This document shows positions 1 to 6,913 of a stretch of 64,000 nt of DNA, in pieces. A model generated the notes under the pieces. The model did not search any database, was not told the DNA's origin, and saw only the letters and a program-made list of their open reading frames with translations. The DNA lies in contig JBPCMN010000038.1 in NCBI GenBank assembly GCA_051002235.1, forward strand, positions 1-64,000, in the 5' to 3' direction. The DNA is from JBPCMN01 sp013695115. Its GTDB lineage: Bacteria > Actinomycetota > Acidimicrobiia > IMCC26256 > JACDBD01. The position numbers were made by a program, and so were the translations under genes. How positions within the stretch are numbered: the first letter of the stretch is position 1; each line of letters opens with the position of its first letter.

Positions 1-125
1 TAGGTGGCTGCCGAAAAAGTCGGCAGGCTAGATCGGAGACACAACATGGAGTACACCGCAGCGCTCAGGCACCGCGACATGTTGTGCTCGCTCACACGCG
101 TCAGCACTTTTTCTCCAGCCACCTA
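1..125. repeat. nested inverted repeats downstream of the SDR gene
   Basis: The outer arms are bases 1-20 and about 103-122. They match over 20 bases with two mismatches (TAGGTGGCTG at the left end, its complement at the right). Inside lies a second inverted pair, CACAACATG at 40-48 and CATGTTGTG at 78-86. A small hairpin TGCCGA-AAAAG-TCGGCA occupies 9-25. The right outer arm contains the stop codon of the leftward SDR gene, so its transcript would fold here. There is no T-tract after the stem. It could be a 3'-UTR structure, a factor-dependent terminator or the footprint of a small palindromic element. The window begins at the left arm, so its full extent is unknown. Confidence 0.55.
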
Positions 126-899
126 GACGGCCGTCCAGCCGCCGTCGACGCAGAGCACCTGGCCGGTGACGTAGCTGCTCGCGTCGGACGCGAGGAAGAG
201 GAGCGCACCGTCGAGCTCGTGCTCTTCGCCACCCCGCCCGAGCGGCGTGCGGTTTTTGATCCAACGTTCGGCGCGCTCGTCCCCGAACATCGTGCCCTCG
301 GTCATCTCGCTGCGGAACCAGCCCGGCGCGAGCGAGTTGACCCGCACGCCCTGTCGCGCCCATTGGGCCGCGAGCTCGCGGGTGAGGTTCACCAGTGCGC
401 CCTTCGACGCCGCGTAGCTCGCCTCGGGGATCTGGCCCACGCCCACGACGCCCCAGATGGAGGAGATGTTCACGATCGATCCGCCCGTTCCCGACTCGAT
501 CATCCGGCGCGCCGCCGTCCGGGCGAGGACGAACGGGGCCACCAGGTTGACGTCGAGTACCTCGCGGAAGCGCTCGCGCGGTTCCTCGAGCGCCGGGACT
601 CGCTCGTAGGTGCCGGCGTTGTTGACCACCACGTCGACTCGTCCGTGGCGCGCGATCGTCGTTTCGACGAGCGTCTCGGCCGCGTCGGGCTCGGCGAGGT
701 CGCAACCGATCGCGGCGGCGTCGCCGAGCTCGCCCGCAAGCGCCTCGAGCCGGTCGACGCGCCGGGCTGCGAGCACGACGACGGCACCGGCGGCGTCGAG
801 CACCCGAGCGAACCGGGCGCCGAGCCCCGAGCTCGCGCCGGTCACGATCGCGACGCGCCCGTCGAGTCGGAACGTCGAGAGAGGATCGACCGGCGGCAC
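123..899 (-). CDS. SDR-family NAD(P)-dependent oxidoreductase
   Basis: This is a classical short-chain dehydrogenase of about 258 residues. The Rossmann motif TGASSGLG lies near the N-terminus, followed by NNAG, the active-site serine in NISS, and the catalytic SYAASKGAL (Tyr-x3-Lys). The C-terminus CVDGGWTAV is typical of the family. The substrate cannot be told from sequence. I place the start at GTG 899 because TACACT lies exactly seven bases upstream, giving a leaderless transcript. An ATG at 935 would add 12 residues but would overlap the start of the divergent lipoprotein gene. Confidence 0.88.
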   Translation of the reverse strand: MPPVDPLSTFRLDGRVAIVTGASSGLGARFARVLDAAGAVVVLAARRVDRLEALAGELGDAAAIGCDLAEPDAAETLVETTIARHGRVDVVVNNAGTYERVPALEEPRERFREVLDVNLVAPFVLARTAARRMIESGTGGSIVNISSIWGVVGVGQIPEASYAASKGALVNLTRELAAQWARQGVRVNSLAPGWFRSEMTEGTMFGDERAERWIKNRTPLGRGGEEHELDGALLFLASDASSYVTGQVLCVDGGWTAV

Positions 900-906
900 G
901 GCCGGC

Positions 907-912
907 AGTGTA
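907..912 (-). promoter_or_regulatory. -10 element (TACACT) of the SDR gene
   Basis: TACACT on the minus strand is followed by seven bases and GTG 899, as in leaderless actinobacterial promoters. It lies eight bases from the -10 of the divergent lipoprotein gene, so the two promoters must overlap. Confidence 0.5.
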
Positions 913-920
913 CGGGTGGC

Positions 921-926
921 TATCGT
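921..926 (+). promoter_or_regulatory. -10 element (TATCGT) of the AMIN-like lipoprotein gene
   Basis: TATCGT is followed by seven bases and ATG 934, predicting a transcript that starts at the initiation codon. No Shine-Dalgarno sequence is present, which fits a leaderless mRNA. Confidence 0.5.
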
Positions 927-933
927 CCTGCCC

Positions 934-1515
934 ATGACGGGCGCGTCGCGACGACGCACTGTTCTCGCCGCTTGCCTCGCATTGGCGCTGCTCGCGGGCG
1001 CGTGCGGCGACGACGACGGCGACGACAGCTCCGCGCCCGGCACCAGCTCTCCCGCGACCACCGGGTCGGGCTGCAGCTTCGACGGCGGCCGAGCCTCGGT
1101 CGAGCGGGCGCCCCCCACCGAGACGCTGCTGCTCACCGACGTCCGCATGGCCGGTCATCCGTGCTTCGACCGCATCGTGTTCGAATTCGAGGGCGTCGGC
1201 CCGCCCGGCTTCGAGGTCGGCTACCTCGAGAGCCCGCCCACCGAGGACCCGACCGGCAACCCCGTCGACCTGGCCGGGTCGGTGTTCCTCGAGATCCGCA
1301 TGCAATCGGCCAGCGGCTTCGACTTCGAGGCCAACGTCCCGAGCTACACCGGGCCCGCCCGGCTGGCGCCCGGCGACACCACGTACGCGCGTGAAGCGGC
1401 GCGCACGGGCGACTTCGAGGCCATCCTGGCCTGGGTCGTCGGGCTCGACGAGGTACGCGACTTCAAGGTGAGTACGCTCGCCGATCCAACCCGCCTAGTC
1501 GTCGATATCGGTTGA
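934..1515 (+). CDS. AMIN-like domain lipoprotein
   Basis: This is a secreted lipoprotein of 193 residues. Arginines at the N-terminus precede a hydrophobic segment and the lipobox LAGAC, so the mature protein begins at Cys about 25 and should be anchored in the membrane. An Asp/Ser/Thr-rich linker (about 27-45) leads to a beta-rich domain with FDRIVFEFEG and ending in RLVVDIG, which resembles the AMIN-like domains of actinobacterial cell-wall lipoproteins. AMIN domains usually bind envelope polymers; the role here is inferred. The gene is divergent from the SDR gene and 24 bases upstream of the DsrE-like gene. Confidence 0.75.
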   Translation: MTGASRRRTVLAACLALALLAGACGDDDGDDSSAPGTSSPATTGSGCSFDGGRASVERAPPTETLLLTDVRMAGHPCFDRIVFEFEGVGPPGFEVGYLESPPTEDPTGNPVDLAGSVFLEIRMQSASGFDFEANVPSYTGPARLAPGDTTYAREAARTGDFEAILAWVVGLDEVRDFKVSTLADPTRLVVDIG

Positions 1516-1539
1516 CACGTTGATGCGAGGAGGACAGGC

Positions 1540-1902
1540 ATGCTCGTCCTGTACATGATCACTCGGGGGGCCGCCGACCCGACGGGCGCGTCGGTGCCGA
1601 TCCATCTGGCGGTGAACGGCACCCTCGAGGTCGGTGACCAACCCAGCATCGCGCTCGCCGGCGACGCCACCGAGTACCTCGTCGGCGACGCCCTCGAGAA
1701 GGCCGAGGGTGTCGGCGTCCCGCCGATGCGCGACCTCGTCGCCAAGCTGCGGCAGCACGAGGTGCCGGTCTACGTCTGAAAGGGGTGCGCGGACGCCCGT
1801 GGGGTGTCCGAAGCCGACCTCGCGAAGGTAGGCGGCACGTACACGAACCCGACCGCGGCGGCTCAGCTCATTACGCAGGCAGATCGCGTCCTGACGTTCT
1901 AG
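1540..1902 (+). CDS. DsrE-family protein with in-frame TGA (probable selenoprotein)
   Basis: The frame runs from ATG 1540 through TGA 1777-1779 to TAG 1900-1902, giving 120 residues if TGA is read as selenocysteine. That is the usual size of DsrE/DsrF-like proteins. The N-terminal half (VLYMITRGAADPTGAS, HLAVNGTLE, ALAGDATEYL) and the segment after the TGA (KGCADARGVSEADL, ending RVLTF) both fit the family. In ordinary members the sequence reads VP-[IV]-YVC-x-x-C; here the TGA replaces the first Cys, giving U-x-x-C. A strong Shine-Dalgarno GAGGAGG lies six bases before the ATG. If TGA were a true stop, a 79-residue protein lacking the redox motif would result. A recent nonsense mutation is the alternative. 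The family handles sulfur or acts as a small redox/thiol protein; the substrate is unknown. Confidence 0.75.
1790..1810 (+). promoter_or_regulatory. candidate bacterial SECIS hairpin
   Basis: A 9-bp stem (1790-1798 with 1802-1810, one G-U pair) closes the three-base loop GTG. The loop begins 20 bases after the TGA and its first base is G. A bacterial SECIS is expected as a stem-loop just downstream of the UGA, with a short apical loop at about 16-37 bases and a G in the first two loop positions, so this fits. GC-rich DNA forms hairpins easily, so the fit is supportive and not proof. Confidence 0.6.
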
Positions 1903-1917
1903 CGACCCGATCGTCGG

Positions 1918-1991
1918 TACGCCCCCGGGGACTCGAACCCCGAACCCGCTGATTAAGAGTCAGCTGCTCTATCCAGTTGAGCTAGGGGCGC
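1918..1991 (-). tRNA. tRNA-Lys (CTT)
   Basis: The minus strand folds as a cloverleaf: acceptor GCGCCCC, D-arm with AGCTCAACTGGATAGAGC, anticodon loop CTCTTAA (anticodon CTT) and T-arm with GTTCGAGTCC. The acceptor closes with a G-U pair at 1-72. CCA is not encoded. A -10-like TACGAT lies ten bases upstream of the 5' end. The gene is convergent with the DsrE-like gene and divergent from the epimerase gene. Confidence 0.93.
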
Positions 1992-2001
1992 GTGGCGGAC
2001 C

Positions 2002-2024
2002 ATCGTATCGGCCTGTCCTACGGT
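2002..2024. promoter_or_regulatory. divergent promoters of tRNA-Lys and the epimerase gene
   Basis: On the minus strand TACGAT (2002-2007) lies ten bases from the tRNA-Lys 5' end. On the plus strand TACGGT (2019-2024) lies six bases before GTG 2031. The two -10 elements are only 11 bases apart. Confidence 0.45.
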
Positions 2025-2030
2025 GGCGGT

Positions 2031-2942
2031 GTGGATGTGCTCGTGACCGGCGCGGCCGGCTTCATCGGTTCGGCGTTGGTCCCCGTGCTCGAGCGGGACG
2101 GTCACCGCGTCGTTCGGCTGACTCGCGAGACCGGCGCGAAGGGCGTCGACACGCTGCGCTGGGACCCGACCGAAGGGCGCATCGACGCCGCCGGGCTCGA
2201 GGGGCTCGGGGCGGTCGTGCACCTGGCCGGCGCCGGGATCGGCGACAAGCGATGGACCTCGAGCCGCAAGCGTGCGATCAGTGAGAGCCGTACCCAGGGG
2301 ACGCTCCTGCTCGCCGCGACGCTGGCGGGCCTGGCGAAGAAGCCCGCCGTCCTCGTGTCGGCGTCGGCGATCGGGTACTACGGCCCTCGCGGCGACGAGG
2401 AGTTGGGCGAGGACAGCCCCGCCGGCGACGACTTCCTCGCCGGCGTGTGCCTCGCCTGGGAGCAGGCGACCGCCCCGGCCGAGGAAGCCGGGATCCGGGT
2501 GGTGAAGATCCGCACCGGTGTCGTGCTCTCGCCCCGCGGTGGCGTCCTCGAGCGGATGCTGCTTCCGTTCAAGCTGGGTCTGGGCGGGCGCCTCGGGACG
2601 GGACGGCAGTACATGAGCTGGATCTCGCTCGACGACGAGGTCGGCGTCATCTGCCACCTGATCGGGCGCGCCGATGTGTCGGGGCCGGTCAACCTCACCG
2701 CGCCCAACCCGGTGACCAACGCCGAGTACACCAAGACCCTCGGAGCGGTGCTGCGCCGCCCGACCGCGGTCCCCACGCCGATCACGCCGCTCAGAGTGCT
2801 CTACGGCAGGGAACTGGTGGATCTCCTGCTGCTCACGGGGCAGCGGGTTGTTCCCAAGAGGCTGGCCGCGAGTGGATACGGGTTCCGGCACACCGAGCTC
2901 GAGCCCGCGTTGCGCGAGATGCTGGGAAGACCGGCTGCCTGA
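2031..2942 (+). CDS. TIGR01777-family NAD(P)-binding epimerase
   Basis: This is an extended-SDR protein of 303 residues related to the SulA/YfcH group. It opens with the nucleotide-binding motif VTGAAGFIG and has VVHLAGAGIGDKRW, SASAIGYYGPRGDE and a C-terminal DUF1731-like region (YGFRHTELEPALREML). The usual YxxxK is replaced by the YYG motif seen in this subfamily. I chose GTG 2031 because TACGGT lies six bases upstream; an upstream start at 1992 would run into the tRNA promoter. The cellular substrate of the family is unknown. The nucleoside hydrolase gene follows after four bases, so the two form an operon. Confidence 0.88.
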   Translation: MDVLVTGAAGFIGSALVPVLERDGHRVVRLTRETGAKGVDTLRWDPTEGRIDAAGLEGLGAVVHLAGAGIGDKRWTSSRKRAISESRTQGTLLLAATLAGLAKKPAVLVSASAIGYYGPRGDEELGEDSPAGDDFLAGVCLAWEQATAPAEEAGIRVVKIRTGVVLSPRGGVLERMLLPFKLGLGGRLGTGRQYMSWISLDDEVGVICHLIGRADVSGPVNLTAPNPVTNAEYTKTLGAVLRRPTAVPTPITPLRVLYGRELVDLLLLTGQRVVPKRLAASGYGFRHTELEPALREMLGRPAA

Positions 2943-2946
2943 GCCG

Positions 2947-3705
2947 ATGCGCCTCTGGGTCGACACCGACGTCGGCGGTGACCCGGACGACGCGGTCGCG
3001 CTGCTCTGTGCGGTCGCGCACCCCGGCGTCGAGCTCGTCGGTGTCAGCACTGTGAGCGGCGACACCGAGTGGCGGGCCGCGGTCGCCCGCGGCCTCGTCG
3101 ACGCGCCCGTAATCGCCGGTCCGCAGCTCGACGCCGAGACAGTGCGAGCGGTACAACCGCAGGCACTCCTCGCCATCGGGCCGCTGACCAACCTGGCGCA
3201 GCTCCTCGACGACGGCTATCGACCGCCCCGACTCGCGCTCATGGGCGGGACCCGTTACCCGGTGCGTCACCGTGGCGAGGACATGGCCGTCGAGTACAAC
3301 TTCGCGTCCGACCCGGCCGCGGCGAGCGCGGTCCTGAACGACCACTCCGGCACTCTCCTGTGCCCGCTCGACGTCACCGTGCGGATGCGTCTCACGCCGG
3401 ACGAACGGGCGCGCTTCGTGACCGCCGACGCCCGGCTCGGCCCCGCGTTCGACGACTGGGAGGCGCGGACGCTCGCGGCCGGAACGCCTCCCGAAGAGAC
3501 GGGGGTGTGGCTCCACGACCCCCTCGCGCTGCTCGCGCTGGTTGGCGAGCCCGTCCTGAGGACCGAGACCCTCACACTGACGGTCGGGCCCGACGGCACG
3601 ATCGTCGAGACGTCCGAGCGTACCGAGCACGAGGTCGTAGTCGACGTCGACGCGCCCGCGGCGAAGGCGCGCATCCTTGCGCTCCTCGAACACGGTTCTC
3701 AGTAG
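2947..3705 (+). CDS. nucleoside hydrolase (IUNH-like)
   Basis: The 252-residue protein begins with the calcium-binding signature DTDVGGDPDD of inosine/uridine-preferring nucleoside hydrolases. It carries LAIGPLTNLA, NFASDPAAA and the C-terminal HDPLALLAL, whose Asp is a second metal ligand in the family. These enzymes hydrolyse the N-glycosidic bond of ribonucleosides for salvage. It is somewhat short for the family (usually about 310), and the loops that set substrate choice are reduced, so the substrate is open. The gene ends four bases before the convergent nuclease gene. Confidence 0.82.
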   Translation: MRLWVDTDVGGDPDDAVALLCAVAHPGVELVGVSTVSGDTEWRAAVARGLVDAPVIAGPQLDAETVRAVQPQALLAIGPLTNLAQLLDDGYRPPRLALMGGTRYPVRHRGEDMAVEYNFASDPAAASAVLNDHSGTLLCPLDVTVRMRLTPDERARFVTADARLGPAFDDWEARTLAAGTPPEETGVWLHDPLALLALVGEPVLRTETLTLTVGPDGTIVETSERTEHEVVVDVDAPAAKARILALLEHGSQ

Positions 3706-3709
3706 ACAG

Positions 3710-4135
3710 TCACACAGTGGCAGGCACGCGTCGAAACTCTTCCGCCAGTGAGACGTTGCGCTCCTGACGGTTACGACTCGGTGTCACCCTCAATGACACC
3801 GACCGCTCGAACCGCTTGGGGTCGATGTAGTAGCACGCACGCGTGTCAGGGCAGTAGACGCACACAACATCAACTTCCTGCTTGTCCAGCGGCCGCACAT
3901 AGGTGCCATTCGCGTCCGACCATGAGCTCTTGAACTGCACCTCGATCGTCCCGCTTGCAGACAAGGTCCGATACTTCACTTGCACGCGAATGAACGTGCC
4001 GTCGCGGTAGCCGACGAGGTCGAACGGTGCGTGTTCGCAGAGTGCCGTGAGAACGACGAACCCTTGATCGGCCAGATCGGCGATCGCGTGTGCGACGCCG
4101 AGGTCGCCCTTGTCCTTCGTGTGGTGGGGTCGCAC
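3710..4135 (-). CDS. PD-(D/E)XK endonuclease of the group I intron-associated type
   Basis: The 141-residue protein matches the small PD-(D/E)XK family first described with group I introns. It has the opening TKDKGDLGVAHAIADL, then FDLVGYRDG (metal-binding Asp) and IRVQVKYRT (the Q-x-K core). Catalysis is inferred from the family. No intron or partner methylase is nearby, so it may be a solitary captured nuclease. Two hand-counted 60-base lines gave 58 and 62% GC, clearly below the neighbours, and it lies 55 bases from tRNA-Arg. Both suggest lateral transfer. Confidence 0.75.
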   Translation of the reverse strand: MRPHHTKDKGDLGVAHAIADLADQGFVVLTALCEHAPFDLVGYRDGTFIRVQVKYRTLSASGTIEVQFKSSWSDANGTYVRPLDKQEVDVVCVYCPDTRACYYIDPKRFERSVSLRVTPSRNRQERNVSLAEEFRRVPATV

Positions 4136-4190
4136 AACCGTCAGAATACCCGTCTGCCAGTCGGGGTCCCGGTTATTCTTGGCGTGCCTC

Positions 4191-4264
4191 GCCCCCGTAG
4201 CTCAGCTGGACAGAGCAAGTCACTTCTAATGACGAGGTCGCAGGTTCGAGTCCTGCCGGGGGCG
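4191..4264 (+). tRNA. tRNA-Arg (TCT)
   Basis: The cloverleaf has acceptor GCCCCCG paired with CGGGGGC, D-arm AGCTCAGCTGGACAGAGC, anticodon loop CTTCTAA (anticodon TCT) and T-arm GTTCGAGTCC. The discriminator is G at 4264, and CC follows. A -10-like TATTCT lies at 4174-4179, eleven bases upstream. The laterally acquired nuclease gene sits on its 5' side. Confidence 0.93.
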
Positions 4265-4365
4265 CCCTGGACCGCGCGTCGCGCTCGACGACGAGAGATC
4301 ACGACTCTTCCCGACCGTCGCAGTCAGACACCGCACTCGGAGTCGGGGTGCGCGTCGGGCCCGTC

Positions 4366-4371
4366 TATTCT
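4366..4371 (+). promoter_or_regulatory. -10 element (TATTCT), probable promoter of tRNA-His
   Basis: TATTCT is identical to the hexamer in front of tRNA-Arg. Transcription from here would give a leader of about 50 bases, containing the tRNA fragment at 4378-4410, before tRNA-His. Confidence 0.4.
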
Positions 4372-4377
4372 CGGGTC

Positions 4378-4410
4378 GGGGATCGAATCCCTCCGGGCGC
4401 GCCGACCGGT
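4378..4410 (+). other. tRNA 3'-part remnant
   Basis: GGGGATCGAATCCC forms a normal T-stem and loop, followed by CCGGGCGCGCC, which looks like the 3' half of an acceptor stem. No D-arm or anticodon arm precedes it. It lies between intact tRNA-Arg and tRNA-His genes and is probably a decayed tRNA copy or an integration scar. Confidence 0.4.
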
Positions 4411-4430
4411 GCGTCGTCATGGTGGCCGTA

Positions 4431-4495
4431 GCTCAGTTGGTGAGAGCGCCGGGTTGTGGTCCCGGAGGTCGGGGGTTCGAATCCCCTCGGTCACC
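4431..4495 (+). tRNA. tRNA-His (GTG)
   Basis: Acceptor GTGGCCG pairs with CGGTCAC, the anticodon loop is TTGTGGT (anticodon GTG) and the T-arm is GTTCGAATCC. The extra G at 4431 (G-1) faces C73 at 4495, the identity mark of tRNA-His. Confidence 0.93.
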
Positions 4496-4547
4496 CCAAG
4501 CGTCCGCTGTCGACGCGCCCGCCCCCGGGTGGCACGATTCCTGACGG

Positions 4548-5747
4548 ATGGCCGAGCATCTCGTGGTCGACGGCGACGGCCACACCTTCGAGCCCGCCGA
4601 CCTGTGGGTCGAGCGCATGGACCACGCCCGCTGGGGCGACTGGATCCCGCGCAAGGTCGTTGAAGACGAGGTCTACGAGACCACCTACACCGGCGGCGTG
4701 ATCCGCAGTGGTGGCCGCGAGCTCCAGGACGCGATGAGCGCGGCCGTGGGCATGACGCCCAAGGAGTTCCACGACATGCTCGAGAGCCTGCGGGTGGCGG
4801 GCGGCCACGATCCCCACGCCCGCGTCGCCGACATGGACCGCGACGGCATCGACGTCGCGGTGCTCTACCCGTCCATGGCGATGTTCTTCGGACCCAACGA
4901 CCTCATCGAGGCGCTGCACGACATCGAGTTCGTCACCGACTGCCAGCGCGCCTACAACGACTGGGTGGCCGAGTACTGCTCGGCGTCCCCGGAGCGCCTG
5001 TTCGCGATGGCGGCGGTGCCGCTCCAGGACGTCGACCGCGCCGTCTCCGAAGCCCGACGCGCCGTCGGCGACCTCGGGCTCCAGGGGGTGTTCATCCGCC
5101 CGTCGGCGTACGTCGACGAGCTCCCGCTCAACCATTCCGTCTACGACCCGTTCTGGGCCGCGTGCCAGGAGCTCGATGTCCCCGTCGCGCTCCACCCGGG
5201 CGTCCACGTCGACACGCCCGGTGCGTGCCGCAAGTTCGGGCTCGTCGCCGAGAGCGAGAACATGATGATCACGAACATGGCGATGGACGAGCTGCACGGC
5301 GGCTCCGGCCTGGGCCAGGCGGTCGGCAACACCGTCGACATGGTCGTGAGCATGGGTCGACTGTTGATGGGCGGCGTGTGCGAGCGGTTCCCGCGGCTGC
5401 GGTTCCTGTTCCTCGAGTCGGGCGGCGGGTGGATCCCCACGCAACTCGAGCGGATGGACGAGCAGGTGAAGGCGTTCCCGCTCGAGAAGCGCTGGCTCAG
5501 CCTGCTGCCGAGCGAGTACTTCCGGCGCCAGTGTTACGCCGGCTTCGAGCCCGAGGAGTGGAACCTGGTTGCCTGCGCCGAATGGCTCGGCACCGACCGG
5601 GTGCTCTGGGCCTCCGACTACCCGCACCCCGAGTTCCACCCCGAGGTGGTCAAGGAGGTCAAGGAGGCGGTCGCCGGCCTGCCCGACGACGACCAGGCGC
5701 GCATCCTGGGGCGCAACGCGGTCGAGGCGTACAAGCTCCCGCTGTGA
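4548..5747 (+). CDS. amidohydrolase_2 family metal-dependent hydrolase
   Basis: The 399-residue TIM-barrel protein belongs to the ACMSD-like amidohydrolase family. VDGDGHTFEP near the N-terminus holds the D-x-H metal ligands, VALHPGVH has a further His, and ASDYPHPE carries the C-terminal catalytic Asp. Members hydrolyse or decarboxylate small aromatic or acyl substrates; the substrate here is not evident. The gene overlaps the next one by GTGA, and a second M24-type gene follows, so three putative catabolic proteins are made together. Confidence 0.82.
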   Translation: MAEHLVVDGDGHTFEPADLWVERMDHARWGDWIPRKVVEDEVYETTYTGGVIRSGGRELQDAMSAAVGMTPKEFHDMLESLRVAGGHDPHARVADMDRDGIDVAVLYPSMAMFFGPNDLIEALHDIEFVTDCQRAYNDWVAEYCSASPERLFAMAAVPLQDVDRAVSEARRAVGDLGLQGVFIRPSAYVDELPLNHSVYDPFWAACQELDVPVALHPGVHVDTPGACRKFGLVAESENMMITNMAMDELHGGSGLGQAVGNTVDMVVSMGRLLMGGVCERFPRLRFLFLESGGGWIPTQLERMDEQVKAFPLEKRWLSLLPSEYFRRQCYAGFEPEEWNLVACAEWLGTDRVLWASDYPHPEFHPEVVKEVKEAVAGLPDDDQARILGRNAVEAYKLPL

Positions 5748-6913
5748 CCGCCCCGTCGTTCGGCCAGGGCGGCCTCGATCTCGCCCGCATGCGGCGCGAC
5801 CGACGCCGCATGCTCGTCGACGCCATGGCGGCCAATAGCCTCGACGCGCTCGTCCTGCTCGGGCAGAACAATGTCGGCTACGCCACCGGCGCCCGCGCTC
5901 CCGTCGCCGACGCCGCCCGCGCCGGCGCGCGACGCATGGTCGCGATCGTCACGCCCGACGACACCGCGCTGTTCACCTCTTTCCCCGACGGCGTCCCCCC
6001 GGAGTTGTCCGACGAGCAGGTGCTCGACTCCCTCCCGCTCGAGTCGGACATTGGCGCGCGCGCCCTCGTCGACGCCCTTCCGGAGGGCAAGCTCGGGTTC
6101 GACGAGCTGACGATGCCGCTGCGGGCTGCGCTCGACGGGCGTGAGGCCCTCGACGCCGCGGTGGTGCTCAGCGCGGCCAAGACCGTCAAGACGCCCGACG
6201 AGATCGAGTGCATCCGGCGGGCCCAGGCGATCAACGAGGAGGCGATGCTCGCGGTCGAGGGGATGCTCGCACCGGGCGTCTACGCCACCGCGCTGACGGG
6301 GTGTTTCCTGCGCCGCGTGTTCGAGCTCGGAGCGACGTCCAACACCGTCGAGCCGATCTTCCAGGTCATGCCCCGCCGGATCGCCGACGGCCCCTACTCG
6401 GCCACGGGTGACCTCGTGTTCCCCACGGTGACGAAGCATGAGCCCGTCGGCGAGGGCGACGTGATCTGGGTCGACACCGGGATCGACTACCACGGCTACA
6501 AGTCCGACTTCGGCCGCACCTGGGTGGTCGGCGGGCAAGTCGACGAGCGCCGGCGCGACCAGTTCCGCCGCTGGCGCGGGGTCGTCGACCGGGTGCTCGA
6601 GGTGGTCAAGCCGGGTGCGACCGCCGCCGATCTCACGCGGGCGGCGGGGGAGGTCGACGGGCGCCGGCCATGGTTGGCCCACCTCTATCTCGCCCACGGC
6701 ACCGGCACTGACAGCGCCGAGATGCCGCTGATCGGCACCGACCTCGGCTCCGACTTCGACGAGGGCGTCGTGCTCGTGCCCGGGATGGTGACGGTGTTCG
6801 AACCCGTGATCTGGGACGACGGCCACGCCGGGTACCGCTCCGAAGAGATCGTCGCCGTCACCGACGACGGCTACACCATGCTCAGCAACCATCACTACGC
6901 GCCCTATGAGTGA
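5744..6913 (+). CDS. M24-family metallopeptidase-like protein (Xaa-Pro dipeptidase fold)
   Basis: The 389-residue protein has an N-terminal creatinase-like domain (about 1-150) and a C-terminal pita-bread domain. All five expected metal ligands are visible: Asp in WVDTGID, Asp in KSDFGRTW, His in LAHGTGTDS, Glu in VFEPVI and Glu in RSEEIVAV. The start is GTG 5744, overlapping the amidohydrolase stop as GTGA. Family members cleave Xaa-Pro dipeptides, creatine or related C-N bonds. Confidence 0.83.
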   Translation: MTAPSFGQGGLDLARMRRDRRRMLVDAMAANSLDALVLLGQNNVGYATGARAPVADAARAGARRMVAIVTPDDTALFTSFPDGVPPELSDEQVLDSLPLESDIGARALVDALPEGKLGFDELTMPLRAALDGREALDAAVVLSAAKTVKTPDEIECIRRAQAINEEAMLAVEGMLAPGVYATALTGCFLRRVFELGATSNTVEPIFQVMPRRIADGPYSATGDLVFPTVTKHEPVGEGDVIWVDTGIDYHGYKSDFGRTWVVGGQVDERRRDQFRRWRGVVDRVLEVVKPGATAADLTRAAGEVDGRRPWLAHLYLAHGTGTDSAEMPLIGTDLGSDFDEGVVLVPGMVTVFEPVIWDDGHAGYRSEEIVAVTDDGYTMLSNHHYAPYE

